Shown here one piece after another: positions 1-7,673 of a DNA stretch of 12,085 bases. Within the stretch, counting starts at the first letter, position 1, and each line of letters opens with the position of its first letter. Under the pieces are notes generated by a model. It worked only from the letters and a program-made list of their open reading frames with translations, ran no database searches and had not been told where the DNA came from. The position numbers were made by a program, and so were the translations under genes. The stretch covers positions 1 to 12,085 of the forward strand of contig JAHWJN010000011.1 in the NCBI GenBank assembly GCA_019348395.1. The letters run 5' to 3'. This DNA comes from Chloroflexota bacterium (GTDB lineage Bacteria; Chloroflexota; Limnocylindria; QHBO01).

Positions 1-561
1 ACGCATCCGATCGGGCAGGGCTACTCGGTCAACACCGTGCAGATGGCCTCGATCTTCGCCACGATCGCCAACGACGGCGTGCGGATCACCCCCCACATCC
101 TGAAGTCCACGACCGATCGGAGCGGCAAGGTGGTGCCGGCCCCCGCGCCGCAGCGGGCGCAGGTCGTCGAGCCGCACATCGCGGCCCAGCTCAGGGGCAT
201 GCTCGAGGGCGTGACCAACGAGGGCGGGACGGCGGAGACGGCGGCGATCCCCGGCTACCGCGTCGCCGGCAAGACCGGCACGGCGCAGATCGCCGGGCCG
301 GTCGAGCGGAAGGACGCCGACGGGGAGACGGTGACGCGCTGGGAGTACATCGACGGCTGGGTCGACTCCAGCTACATCGGCTTCCTGCCCAACAGCGAGC
401 GCAAGCTCGTCACGCTGATCCTGCTGCACCGCCCGAGCGTGTGGGGCCGATACCAGATGGCCGAGCGTCCGGAGACGGTGTACTCGCGTCTGATGGCCCA
501 GGTGCTGCAGTACCTCGCCATCCCGCCGGACCGGCCACTGGAGCCGGTTGCCCAGCCATGA
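1..561 (+). CDS. ftsI: Division-type peptidoglycan transpeptidase (class B PBP), C-terminal part
   Basis: The 5' end is cut by the window; 186 codons and a TGA stop remain. The visible part is the C-terminal half of a penicillin-binding transpeptidase domain. It starts with the GQGYSVNTVQMA helix region and NDGVRITPHI, followed by the third catalytic motif KTG (codons 91-93, within AGKTGTAQ) and then a SYIGFLPN strand. The SxxK and SxN motifs lie upstream, outside the window. In this family the enzyme cross-links septal peptidoglycan on the outer face of the membrane, working with the SEDS polymerase FtsW encoded downstream. The protein ends soon after QYLAIPPD with a short tail and shows no PASTA domain. 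The stop overlaps the murF start (ATGA, 558-561). Membership of the FtsI/PBP2b/SpoVD group rests on dcw position and the KTG-containing motif. Another class B PBP such as a SpoVD-like paralogue cannot be excluded. Confidence 0.88.
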   Translation, partial: THPIGQGYSVNTVQMASIFATIANDGVRITPHILKSTTDRSGKVVPAPAPQRAQVVEPHIAAQLRGMLEGVTNEGGTAETAAIPGYRVAGKTGTAQIAGPVERKDADGETVTRWEYIDGWVDSSYIGFLPNSERKLVTLILLHRPSVWGRYQMAERPETVYSRLMAQVLQYLAIPPDRPLEPVAQP

Positions 562-1994
562 GACTGCTAGACTCGCCCGTAGTCCGCAGCGTGGTCCCCG
601 TGCCTGCCATCCGCATCGACGACCTCCTGTCCGTCGTCAACGGCCACCTCATCGGACCGACCTCGGTCACCCACGTCACCGGCGCCGCCGTCGACTCCCG
701 CCGCGTCACGCCGGGCAGCGTGTACGTGGCCCTCCAGGGAGAGCACGTGGACGGCCACGCCTACGTCGTCGAGGCCCTGCGCGCGGGCGCGGCTGCCGCC
801 CTCGTCTCTCGCCCGGTCGAGCTGCCGCCGGCCTGCGATGGCGCCGTCGTGCGGGTCGCGGACCCGCTGGCCGCGCTCCAGGAGCTGGCGGCGTGGTGGC
901 GCGACCGGCACCCCGTGCGGGTCGTGGGGATCACCGGCTCCACCGGCAAGACGATCGCAAAGGAGATGACCGCCGACGTCGTCTCCCGCACGCATCGCAC
1001 GCTGCGCAACGAGGGCAACCTCAACTCGGAAACCGGCCTGCCCATGACACTGCTGCGGCTGGAGCCGGACCACGAAGTCGCGGTCCTCGAGATGAGCATG
1101 TACACCGTCGGCGAGATCGCGCGGCTGGCCGAGATCGCGCGGCCGGAGCTCGGGATCGTCCTCGCCGTGCATCCGACCCACATCGAGCGTGCCGGCAGCC
1201 TGGAGCGGATCGCACAGGCGAAGGCCGAGCTGCCTGCCGCCCTGCCCTCGCACGGCCTCGCCATCCTGAACGCCGACGACGCGAGGGTCGCCGCCATGGC
1301 GTCGGTGACGAGCGCTCCGGTGCGCACGTTCGGGCTCGGTCCGGATGCCGAGGTGCGGGCCACCGACGTCAGGTCGCACGGACTGGCGGGCACGGAGTTC
1401 ACGCTGATCGCGCCGTGGGCCGTGCGGCGCCTGCGCAGCACGACTCCGGGCCGGCACCTGGTCCCGCACGCCCTCGCCGCCGCCACCGCGGCCGAGCACC
1501 TCGGCGTGCCGATGCCCGAGATCGAGGCGGCGCTCGCGGCCGGAAGCCGGGCCGAGCACCGTATGGCGCCCATCGAGGCCGCCTCGGGCGCCACGGTCGT
1601 CGACGACACGTACAACGCCTCGCCGGTGAGCGTCCTCGCCGCCATCGCCTTCCTGGCCGAGACCGCGGTCCCCGACGGCCGGCGCCGCCTCGCGGTCCTG
1701 GGCGACATGCTCGAGCTCGGCCCGCAGGAGGAGGAGCTGCACCGATCGGTCGGCGCACGTGCTGCCGGGGCGGTGGACGGCCTGGTCGCGGTCGGGGAGC
1801 GGGGGCGCTGGATCGCCGAAGCGGCGCGGGAGGCGGGACTCGAACGAGTCAGCTTGGCGGCCGACGCCGAGGAGGCCGCAACGGTCCTGGAGCGCGATCT
1901 GGCTCCTGGGCCGGGTGACCTGGTGCTCGTCAAGGCCTCGCGCGGGATCGGTCTCGACCGGACCGTCGACCTGCTGCGCGGGCTGACACCGTGA
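558..1994 (+). CDS. murF: UDP-N-acetylmuramoyl-tripeptide--D-alanyl-D-alanine ligase MurF
   Basis: MurF adds the D-Ala-D-Ala dipeptide to UDP-MurNAc-tripeptide in the cytoplasm, using ATP. The 478-residue length is normal. The N-terminal substrate domain contains AAVDSRRVTPGSVYVAL. The P-loop is GITGSTGKTIAKE (about 124-136). NEGNLNSETGLP (151-162), EMSMYTVGEI and AKAEL follow; Lys222 in AKAEL is the expected carbamylated lysine. The C-terminal domain has LNADD, DDTYNASP (349-356), LGDMLELG and VLVKASRG. The usual 'NxGxAHxE' stretch reads AVHPTHIER, and the residue after GKT is Ile rather than Thr/Ser. ATG 558 was chosen because it gives the ATGA overlap seen elsewhere in the cluster. In-frame GTGs at 591 and 600 would remove 11 or 14 residues, and GTG 600 fits family N-termini well. 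MurE is not encoded between ftsI and this gene. Confidence 0.95.
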   Translation: MRLLDSPVVRSVVPVPAIRIDDLLSVVNGHLIGPTSVTHVTGAAVDSRRVTPGSVYVALQGEHVDGHAYVVEALRAGAAAALVSRPVELPPACDGAVVRVADPLAALQELAAWWRDRHPVRVVGITGSTGKTIAKEMTADVVSRTHRTLRNEGNLNSETGLPMTLLRLEPDHEVAVLEMSMYTVGEIARLAEIARPELGIVLAVHPTHIERAGSLERIAQAKAELPAALPSHGLAILNADDARVAAMASVTSAPVRTFGLGPDAEVRATDVRSHGLAGTEFTLIAPWAVRRLRSTTPGRHLVPHALAAATAAEHLGVPMPEIEAALAAGSRAEHRMAPIEAASGATVVDDTYNASPVSVLAAIAFLAETAVPDGRRRLAVLGDMLELGPQEEELHRSVGARAAGAVDGLVAVGERGRWIAEAAREAGLERVSLAADAEEAATVLERDLAPGPGDLVLVKASRGIGLDRTVDLLRGLTP

Positions 1995-2977
1995 GCCTGA
2001 TCCAGATCGTCGTCGCGCTGCTGCTGGCCTTCATCGGCATGGTGATCCTTGCGCCGATCTACATCAGCCTCCTGCAGCGTCTCGGCTACGGGAAGCAGAT
2101 CCGCGGGGAGGGACCGGCGACGCACTTCGGCAAGGCAGGCACGCCGACGATGGGCGGCATGCTGGTGGTGAGCGTGGTGCTCTTCCTGGCGATGGCCCTG
2201 CGGATCGAGGACGCGGCCACGCTGACCCCGATGCTGACGCTCATGGGCGTCGGGATCCTCGGTGCGGTCGACGACTTCGTGAACGTCCGGACTGGGGTCG
2301 GCATGCGGGGCCGATGGAAGCTGGTGTGGCAGACCGGTGTCGCCATCCTTGCCGCGTTCTACATCTGGCGCCACTTCGACCTCACCGGGCTCAACATCCC
2401 GTTCCTGGGCCAGTTCGAGGTGGCAGGACCGCTGCTCATCGGGTTCATCGCCTTCGTCATCGTCGGCACCAGCAACGCGGTGAACCTGACCGACGGGCTC
2501 GACGGCCTCGCCGGCGGCGTGCTGATCTTCAGCTTCGTGGCGTATCTCCTGGTGAGCCTGGTCGAGGTGCCGGGCGTGAAGATCGAGCAGCCGAACCTGG
2601 CGGTCTTCTGCGCGCTGGTGATCGGCGCCCTCATGGGCTTCCTGTGGTTCAACGTCCACCCCGCGCAGATCTTCATGGGCGACTCGGGCGCGTTGAGCCT
2701 GGGCGCCACCCTGGCCGTGGTGGCCACCGTGAATGGGCAGCTGCCGCTCCTCGCCATCGTCGGGATCGTCTTCTTCGCGGTGATCATGAGCGTGGTGCTG
2801 CAGGTACTGAGCTACCGGCTCCGCGGGCGTCGCATCTTCCGCATGACGCCGCTCCATCACCACTTCGAGCTGATCGGATGGGCCGAGGAGAAGATCACGC
2901 TGCGCTTCTGGATCGTCGCCGCGCTGGCCGGCCTGCTTGGCTTCAGCATCTTCCTGGCGAGCGTGCAGCAGCTGTGA
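1991..2977 (+). CDS. mraY: Phospho-N-acetylmuramoyl-pentapeptide transferase MraY (lipid I synthase)
   Basis: MraY is an integral membrane enzyme that transfers phospho-MurNAc-pentapeptide from UDP to undecaprenyl phosphate, giving lipid I. The product has 328 residues and about ten hydrophobic segments. Family motifs appear in order: KAGTPTMGG (48-56), the DD pair at 94-95 (GAVDDFVNVR), NAVNLTDGLDGLAGG (162-176), FMGDSGALSLG with Asp231, and the cytoplasmic PLHHHFE loop (287-293). The DDxxK pattern common in the family reads DDFVN here, so Asn98 replaces the Lys. The start is GTG 1991, which overlaps the murF stop as GTGA; no clear Shine-Dalgarno precedes it, which suits translational coupling. 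The product feeds MurG, encoded two genes downstream. Confidence 0.97.
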   Translation: MSLIQIVVALLLAFIGMVILAPIYISLLQRLGYGKQIRGEGPATHFGKAGTPTMGGMLVVSVVLFLAMALRIEDAATLTPMLTLMGVGILGAVDDFVNVRTGVGMRGRWKLVWQTGVAILAAFYIWRHFDLTGLNIPFLGQFEVAGPLLIGFIAFVIVGTSNAVNLTDGLDGLAGGVLIFSFVAYLLVSLVEVPGVKIEQPNLAVFCALVIGALMGFLWFNVHPAQIFMGDSGALSLGATLAVVATVNGQLPLLAIVGIVFFAVIMSVVLQVLSYRLRGRRIFRMTPLHHHFELIGWAEEKITLRFWIVAALAGLLGFSIFLASVQQL

Positions 2978-4398
2978 GCGAGCCGATGACCGCCGCCGGC
3001 CCGGTCCGTACGGTCGCCGACCTGGACGGCCGTCACGCCATGGTGCTCGGACTCGCCCGCTCCGGGGTGGCGGCCTGCCGCTTCCTGACCGATGCCGGCG
3101 CCGAGGTGACCGCCTACGACCGCCGTCCGATCGGCGAGCTCGCCGAGGCGGTGTCCGCGCTCGAGGGCCGTCCGGTGCGCCTGGCGCTCGGGGTCGACGA
3201 GCCGACGGCGCAGCGCCTGATCGAGAGGGCGGACCTGCTGGTCACCAGCCCGTCGGTGTCCCCGCGCTTCCCGACCACCGATCCGTGGCTTCGCACCGCC
3301 CTGGCGGCGGCCGAGGAACGCGGCACCGAGCTGGTGAGCGAGGTCGGACTCTTCCTGCGGCTGACCCGGGCCCGGATCCTGGGCGTGACCGGCACGAAGG
3401 GCAAGACCACCACCGCGTCGCTCGTTGCTGCCATGCTGGAGCGCGCCGCCCTGCCGGTGGCCCTCGGCGGAAACATCGGGACGCCGCTCATCGAGCGGGT
3501 CACCGAGCTCGGGTCCGACACCTGGGCCGTGCTCGAGCTGAGCGAGCTGCAGCTGCCGACCATCGACCGGGGCGTGGACGTGGCCCTCTACACGAACATT
3601 GCGGAGGATCATCTCGACCGGCATGGCAGCGTGGGGGCCTACCGCGCCGTGAAGGCGCGCCTGGCTGAGCTCTCCACCGCAGGTCGGATCGTGCTGAACG
3701 CGGACGATCCCGGCTGTCGCGACCTCGGCGAACGCCTGCCCGCCGGCGCGGTGGCGTGGTACAGCCTCGAGGTCGACGCGGAACCGGAGCCGATGGCGAC
3801 CGCCGATGATGGATGGATCTCCGTGGCCGGTGAGCGGGTCCTGCCGGTCGCAGACGTTCCGCTTCCGGGCCGCCACATGCTCGCCAACGTCGTCGGCGCG
3901 GCGCTCGCCGCGCACGTCGCCGGTGCGGATGGCGGGTCGATCGGCGCGGCGATCCGCGACTTCCCCGGCGTCGCGCACCGCCTGGAAACGGTCGCCGAGC
4001 GCGGCGGGGTGCGGTGGGTCAACGACTCGCAGGCCACGATCCCCGACGCCGCCATCGCCGCGCTGTCCGCGTTCGACGCGCCGGTCGTGCTCATCGCCGG
4101 CGGCCGTGGCAAGGGGCTCGACTACTCGCGCTTCGCCGCCGCGATCGCCGAGCACGCGCGTGCCTGCGTCCTCATCGGCGAGACGGCGGATGAGCTCGCT
4201 CCGCTGATCGGCGATCGAATCCCGGTTCGGCGAGCGGACACGATGGCCGAGGCGGTCACGCTGAGCGCCTCGCTGGCGCACCCCGGCGACGTCGTCCTCC
4301 TGGCGCCGGCGGCCGCGAGCTTCGACATGTTCACCGACTACGCCGCTCGTGGCGACGCCTTCCGCCAGGCGGTCGCCGGGCTGGGCGACGCCTCGTGA
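2974..4398 (+). CDS. murD: UDP-N-acetylmuramoyl-L-alanine--D-glutamate ligase MurD
   Basis: MurD adds D-glutamate to UDP-MurNAc-L-Ala with ATP in the cytoplasm. The product has 474 residues. It starts with a Rossmann-like N-terminal domain (VLGLARSGVA, about 24-33; SPSVSP, 92-97). The central ATPase domain has P-loop GVTGTKGKTTT (137-147), GGNIGTP (165-171), NIAEDHLDRHG and YRAVKARL, where Lys227 is the expected carbamate lysine. The C-terminal domain has HRLE (335-338), NDSQATIPDA (350-359), AGGRGKG with Lys380, and APAAASFDMF. Compared with the E. coli enzyme several usual residues differ: Gln353 stands where Lys319 is expected, HML replaces HN in the GRHMLAN segment, and SELQL replaces SSFQL. 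The start is GTG 2974, overlapping the mraY stop as GTGA; ATG 2986 in the same frame is the alternative and removes four residues. MurD fits better than MurC because of the NDSxAT motif and gene order. Confidence 0.94.
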   Translation: MSEPMTAAGPVRTVADLDGRHAMVLGLARSGVAACRFLTDAGAEVTAYDRRPIGELAEAVSALEGRPVRLALGVDEPTAQRLIERADLLVTSPSVSPRFPTTDPWLRTALAAAEERGTELVSEVGLFLRLTRARILGVTGTKGKTTTASLVAAMLERAALPVALGGNIGTPLIERVTELGSDTWAVLELSELQLPTIDRGVDVALYTNIAEDHLDRHGSVGAYRAVKARLAELSTAGRIVLNADDPGCRDLGERLPAGAVAWYSLEVDAEPEPMATADDGWISVAGERVLPVADVPLPGRHMLANVVGAALAAHVAGADGGSIGAAIRDFPGVAHRLETVAERGGVRWVNDSQATIPDAAIAALSAFDAPVVLIAGGRGKGLDYSRFAAAIAEHARACVLIGETADELAPLIGDRIPVRRADTMAEAVTLSASLAHPGDVVLLAPAAASFDMFTDYAARGDAFRQAVAGLGDAS

Positions 4399-5672
4399 GC
4401 GCCGTGGCGGCCAGCGCCGCCGCCCGCCGAACGGCCACCCGCGGTCGCGCCGGCAGCGGGGTGCGCCGCGAGCGCCACGAGCCCGCCTATCCGCTGCTGC
4501 TGGCGGTCATCGCGCTGGCCGCGCTCGGCATCGTGATGGTCTACTCCGCGTCGAGCGTCCAGTCCTACTTCAGCAGCAGCGACCCGGCCGCCCAGGGCCT
4601 CGAACAGGTCGTCTGGGCCGGTCTCGGGCTCGGCGGCCTGTTCGTCGCCAGCCGCCTCGACTTCCGCCATCTGCGCTACCTGGCGATCCCGTTCTACGTC
4701 ATCACCCTCGTGCTGCTCATCGCGGTGCTCGTTCCCGGCATCGGCAGCGAGATCAACGGCTCCCGGCGCTGGATCGTGATCCCCGGGTTCGGGTCCCTGC
4801 AGCCGGCCGAGTTCGCCAAGCTGGCCATCGTCCTGTACCTCGCGCACTGGCTCGACCGGCGGGGGAAGGAGGCGAGGGGCTTCTGGAACGGCCTCGTGCC
4901 GTTCGGCATGCTGGTGGCGCCGGGCTTCTTTCTGATCGCGGCGGAGCCGGACCTCGGCACGGCAGGCGTGTACGCCATCGTGGCGCTCAGCATCTTCTTC
5001 ATGGCAGGCGCGAACCTGCTGTACCTCGGTGCCATCGCCGCCGCCGCGGTGGGGGTGGCGTGGATGATGATCACCGCGACGAGCTACCAGATGGCGCGGG
5101 TCCAGACGTTCCTGGATCCGTTCCGGGACCCGCTCGGAGCGGGGTACAACACGATTCAGGCGCTGTTCGCCCTCGGGCTTGGCGGGATCACCGGCCTGGG
5201 CCTCGGGGAGAGCCGGATGAAGTACCTCTACCTGCCGGCGCCCTCGACCGACTTCATCTTCGCCATCATCGGCGAGGAGTGGGGACTGATCGGCTCACTG
5301 GCAGTGGTCGCCCTGTTCGTGGTCATCGCCTACCAGGGCTATCGGATCGCGATCACGGCTCCCGACACCTTCTCGGGCCTGGTCGCGTGCGGCATCACCA
5401 CGTGGCTGGTGGTGCAGGCCTGCATCAACATGATGGTGGTCACCGCGCTCATGCCGGTGACCGGCATTCCCCTTCCGTTCATCAGCGCCGGAGGATCGGC
5501 GCTGACCATCAACCTCGCGGCGGTCGGCATCCTGCTGTCGATCAGCCGAGAGACCTCCCAACAAGGATCCCTGCGCGATGCGGTGTTCGGTATCGGGCGG
5601 CGGGACAGGCGGGCACATCTACCCCGCGCTGGCCGTCGCACGGGCCCTGCGCGACGTCAGTCCCGACGTTGA
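4395..5672 (+). CDS. ftsW: SEDS peptidoglycan polymerase FtsW
   Basis: FtsW is a SEDS-family glycosyltransferase that polymerises lipid II at the septum with the class B PBP encoded upstream. The product has 425 residues: a basic cytoplasmic N-terminus (1-30), then about ten membrane segments starting at PLLLAVIALAALGIVMVY. Family motifs include NGSRRWI (121-127), LQPAEFAKLA (135-144), AEPDLGTA (183-190) and GYNTIQALFALGLGG (250-264). The extracellular segment LPAPSTDFIFAIIGEE (280-295) holds the conserved Asp286. PVTGIPLPFISAGGSA (354-369) and LLSISRE follow. GTG 4395 overlaps the murD stop as GTGA. The 3' end is odd: the frame stays open 95 nt into murG, so about 31 C-terminal residues, 11 of them Arg, are encoded in murG's +1-shifted frame. 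Either the tail is a true overlap product or an indel moved the stop. FtsW rather than RodA is inferred from the location. Confidence 0.95.
   Translation: MSAVAASAAARRTATRGRAGSGVRRERHEPAYPLLLAVIALAALGIVMVYSASSVQSYFSSSDPAAQGLEQVVWAGLGLGGLFVASRLDFRHLRYLAIPFYVITLVLLIAVLVPGIGSEINGSRRWIVIPGFGSLQPAEFAKLAIVLYLAHWLDRRGKEARGFWNGLVPFGMLVAPGFFLIAAEPDLGTAGVYAIVALSIFFMAGANLLYLGAIAAAAVGVAWMMITATSYQMARVQTFLDPFRDPLGAGYNTIQALFALGLGGITGLGLGESRMKYLYLPAPSTDFIFAIIGEEWGLIGSLAVVALFVVIAYQGYRIAITAPDTFSGLVACGITTWLVVQACINMMVVTALMPVTGIPLPFISAGGSALTINLAAVGILLSISRETSQQGSLRDAVFGIGRRDRRAHLPRAGRRTGPARRQSRR
5563..5567 (+). promoter_or_regulatory. Shine-Dalgarno for murG, inside ftsW
   Basis: AAGGA lies 10 nt before ATG 5578 and within the last codons of ftsW. 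It supports independent initiation of murG at this ATG, which matters because ftsW does not stop until 5672 and so cannot hand over ribosomes by a 4-nt stop/start overlap as at the other junctions. Confidence 0.6.
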
Positions 5673-6708
5673 GCTGGCCTACATCGGTGGCGTCCGCGGC
5701 TTCGAGCGACGGCTCGTGGCCAACCATCCCATGGGCGCCGAGCTTCCGTACCACGAGCTCGTGGTCCGCTCGCTTCGCTCCGCCGGGCTCTCGGTCCATA
5801 CGGCCCTCGACCCGGCCCGGCTTGCCGCCTCGGTCCCGCAGGCATGGTGGCTTCTCGGCCGAACGCGTCCCGACGTCCTGTTCACGACCGGCGGCTATCT
5901 GGCCCTGCCGCTCGTGCTCGCGGCCCGCGCGCGCGGGATCCCGACCCTGGTCTGGGAGGGAAACGTGCTCCCCGGGCGCGCGACCCGGGCCATCGGCCGC
6001 TTCGCCACGCGGGTGGCCGTGAGCTTCCCGCCGACGCTGGAAGCCTTCGGGTCGAACGCCTTCGTGTCCGGCACACCCATCCGTTCGTTCGCCGGGATCG
6101 ACCGCGCGGCGGCGCGCCATGCGCTCGGCATCGACCCCGACGACCGGCTCCTTCTCGTCTTCGGCGGGTCGCAGGCGGTGGCGCGGCTCAACGAGGCGGT
6201 GATCGGCGGCCTGGCGCAGCTGGTCGAGCGCTGGCACGTGCTGCATCTCGCGGGCGAGGGCGGCATGGCCGCGGCCGGCGCCGCCAGGGAGGCGCTGCCG
6301 GAGACCCTGCGAGCCCGGTACACCGCGGAGCCATTCCTCACCGATCGCATGGCCGAGGCGCTGGTGGCGGCCGACCTCGTCGTCGGCCGAGCCGGTTCCT
6401 CGACCTGCGCCGAGGTCGCCGCCGCGGGAGTCGCCTCCATCCTGGTCCCGTACCCGTTCGCCGGCGCGCACCAGCGCTACAACGCGCGGTTCCTGGCCGA
6501 CGAGGGGGCCGCCCTCGTCGTCGACGACGACGAACTGACCGCCGAACGGTTCGTCACCGAGACGACGGCCCTGCTCGACGACACCCGGCGCGCCGCCATG
6601 GCCGATGCCGCGCGCTCGCTGGGCCGCCCTAACGCCGCACGATCGCTGGCCGAGGAGCTGGTCGCCATGGCCGACGGCGCGCCGCTGCCGTCGGAGACGG
6701 CGGCATGA
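5578..6708 (+). CDS. murG: UDP-GlcNAc:lipid I N-acetylglucosaminyltransferase MurG (lipid II synthase)
   Basis: MurG is a GT-B glycosyltransferase on the inner membrane face that adds GlcNAc to lipid I to make lipid II. The product has 376 residues. The N-terminal lobe opens directly with SGGGTGGHIYPALAVA (6-21), the glycine-rich lipid I loop, which fixes ATG 5578 as the start. TGGYLALP (104-111) and EGNVLPG (127-133) follow; the latter is the family's HEQN region, read here as WEGN. The C-terminal nucleotide-sugar lobe has SGTPIR (164-169), FGGSQAVARLN (195-205) and GRAGSSTCAEVAAAG (270-284) with donor-binding Glu279. VPYPFAGAHQRYN follows, with Gln299 and Asn302. The start overlaps ftsW by 95 nt. 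The stop overlaps murB as ATGA. In many dcw clusters murC follows murG, but here murB comes immediately. Confidence 0.97.
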   Translation: MRCSVSGGGTGGHIYPALAVARALRDVSPDVELAYIGGVRGFERRLVANHPMGAELPYHELVVRSLRSAGLSVHTALDPARLAASVPQAWWLLGRTRPDVLFTTGGYLALPLVLAARARGIPTLVWEGNVLPGRATRAIGRFATRVAVSFPPTLEAFGSNAFVSGTPIRSFAGIDRAAARHALGIDPDDRLLLVFGGSQAVARLNEAVIGGLAQLVERWHVLHLAGEGGMAAAGAAREALPETLRARYTAEPFLTDRMAEALVAADLVVGRAGSSTCAEVAAAGVASILVPYPFAGAHQRYNARFLADEGAALVVDDDELTAERFVTETTALLDDTRRAAMADAARSLGRPNAARSLAEELVAMADGAPLPSETAA

Positions 6709-7673
6709 ACGCGATGGCCGTCGCCGAGCGACTGACCGCGCTGGACCGGCTGGCCGCGCAGCGTGGAATCGCGCTCACGCGCGACGCGCCGCTCGGACCG
6801 CTCACCACGTTGCGCGTGGGGGGTCCTGCCGACCGCCTGGCCGTCGCCGAGACCGTCGACGAGCTGGTCGGTGCCCTCGAGCTCGCCCGTGACGCGGGCG
6901 TGCCGGCAGGAGTCCTCGGCAAGGGGAGCGATGTCGTCGTCGCCGACGCCGGCGTTCGCGGCCTCGTCATCCGGAACCGGGCCGACACGATCGAGATCGA
7001 CGGGCGGCGGATCCGCGCCGGGGGTGGCGCGGCGATGGCCGCGCTCGTGAAGCGCTGCACCGGTGCGGGGCTCACCGGCATCGAGTTCGGCATCAGCATC
7101 CCCGGAACGGTGGGCGGTGCCGTGTGGGCCAACGCCGGCGCGCACGGTGGCGAGATGAAGGACGTCGTGCGCGGCGTGCGCGCCTGGTCGCCGGGGGAGG
7201 GCGTCGTCGAGCTCGCGCCGGCGGAGTGCCGGTTCGGCTACCGCGAGTCACGGTTCAAGGCGACCGGGGAGATCGTGCTCGCAGCAGAGCTGGAACTGGC
7301 GGACGGGGAGCCCGACCTCATCGCCGAGCGGGTGGGTGAGCTCCAGGCCCACCGCCGGGCCACGCAGCCCCTGGCGGAGCAGAATGCCGGCAGCGTCTTC
7401 CGCAATCCGCCGGGGGATTTCAGCGGCCGGCTCATCGACGAAGCGGGCCTGAAGGGGTTCCGCATCGGCAGCGCGGAGGTGAGCACGCTGCACGGGAACT
7501 TCATCGTGGTCGATCGCGGCGGCCTGGCGACGGACGTGCGGGCCGTGGGCGACCACGTGCGCCTGGTCGTGGCGGAGCGGTTCGGGACGGAGCTGCGGTA
7601 CGAGATCGAGTTTGTCGGGGACTGGCCGGTCGACCTCCGGCCGCCACCGTCGCCGCTGGCGGGCGTGGCATGA
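6705..7673 (+). CDS. murB: UDP-N-acetylenolpyruvoylglucosamine reductase MurB
   Basis: MurB reduces UDP-GlcNAc-enolpyruvate to UDP-MurNAc with FAD and NADPH in the cytoplasm. The product has 322 residues. The FAD-binding part has TTLRVGGPAD (34-43), LGKGSDVVVADAGVRG (71-86), and GIEFGISIPGTVGGAVWANAG (125-145, read as two adjoining motifs). FGYRESRF holds the expected catalytic Arg180. The substrate domain has NAGSVFRNP, whose Ser230 is the predicted proton donor, LIDEAGLKG, VSTLHGNF and a C-terminal FGTELRYEIEFVG with the conserved Glu near 300. The compact NAGSVFRNP-type substrate domain resembles the shorter type II (Bacillus/Staphylococcus-like) MurB rather than the E. coli form. ATG 6705 overlaps the murG stop (ATGA), with GGAG 8 nt upstream inside murG; ATG 6714 is a weaker alternative. 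It is not fused to MurC, as happens in some lineages. Confidence 0.97.
   Translation: MNAMAVAERLTALDRLAAQRGIALTRDAPLGPLTTLRVGGPADRLAVAETVDELVGALELARDAGVPAGVLGKGSDVVVADAGVRGLVIRNRADTIEIDGRRIRAGGGAAMAALVKRCTGAGLTGIEFGISIPGTVGGAVWANAGAHGGEMKDVVRGVRAWSPGEGVVELAPAECRFGYRESRFKATGEIVLAAELELADGEPDLIAERVGELQAHRRATQPLAEQNAGSVFRNPPGDFSGRLIDEAGLKGFRIGSAEVSTLHGNFIVVDRGGLATDVRAVGDHVRLVVAERFGTELRYEIEFVGDWPVDLRPPPSPLAGVA

Noticed and set aside
761..2863. Long open frame on the - strand (about 700 codons) opposite murF and mraY
   Set aside because: It mirrors two well-supported genes and gives low-complexity Arg/Ala/His-rich protein with no domain. Such frames arise from GC-biased third positions.
2857..4281. 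Long - strand frame opposite murD
   Set aside because: Shadow of murD; composition is Arg/Gly/His-rich without motifs, and it has no independent regulatory signal.
4349..6022. Long + strand frame overlapping the end of murD, all of ftsW and the start of murG
   Set aside because: Its translation is Arg/Pro-rich noise out of frame with clear FtsW and MurG motifs.
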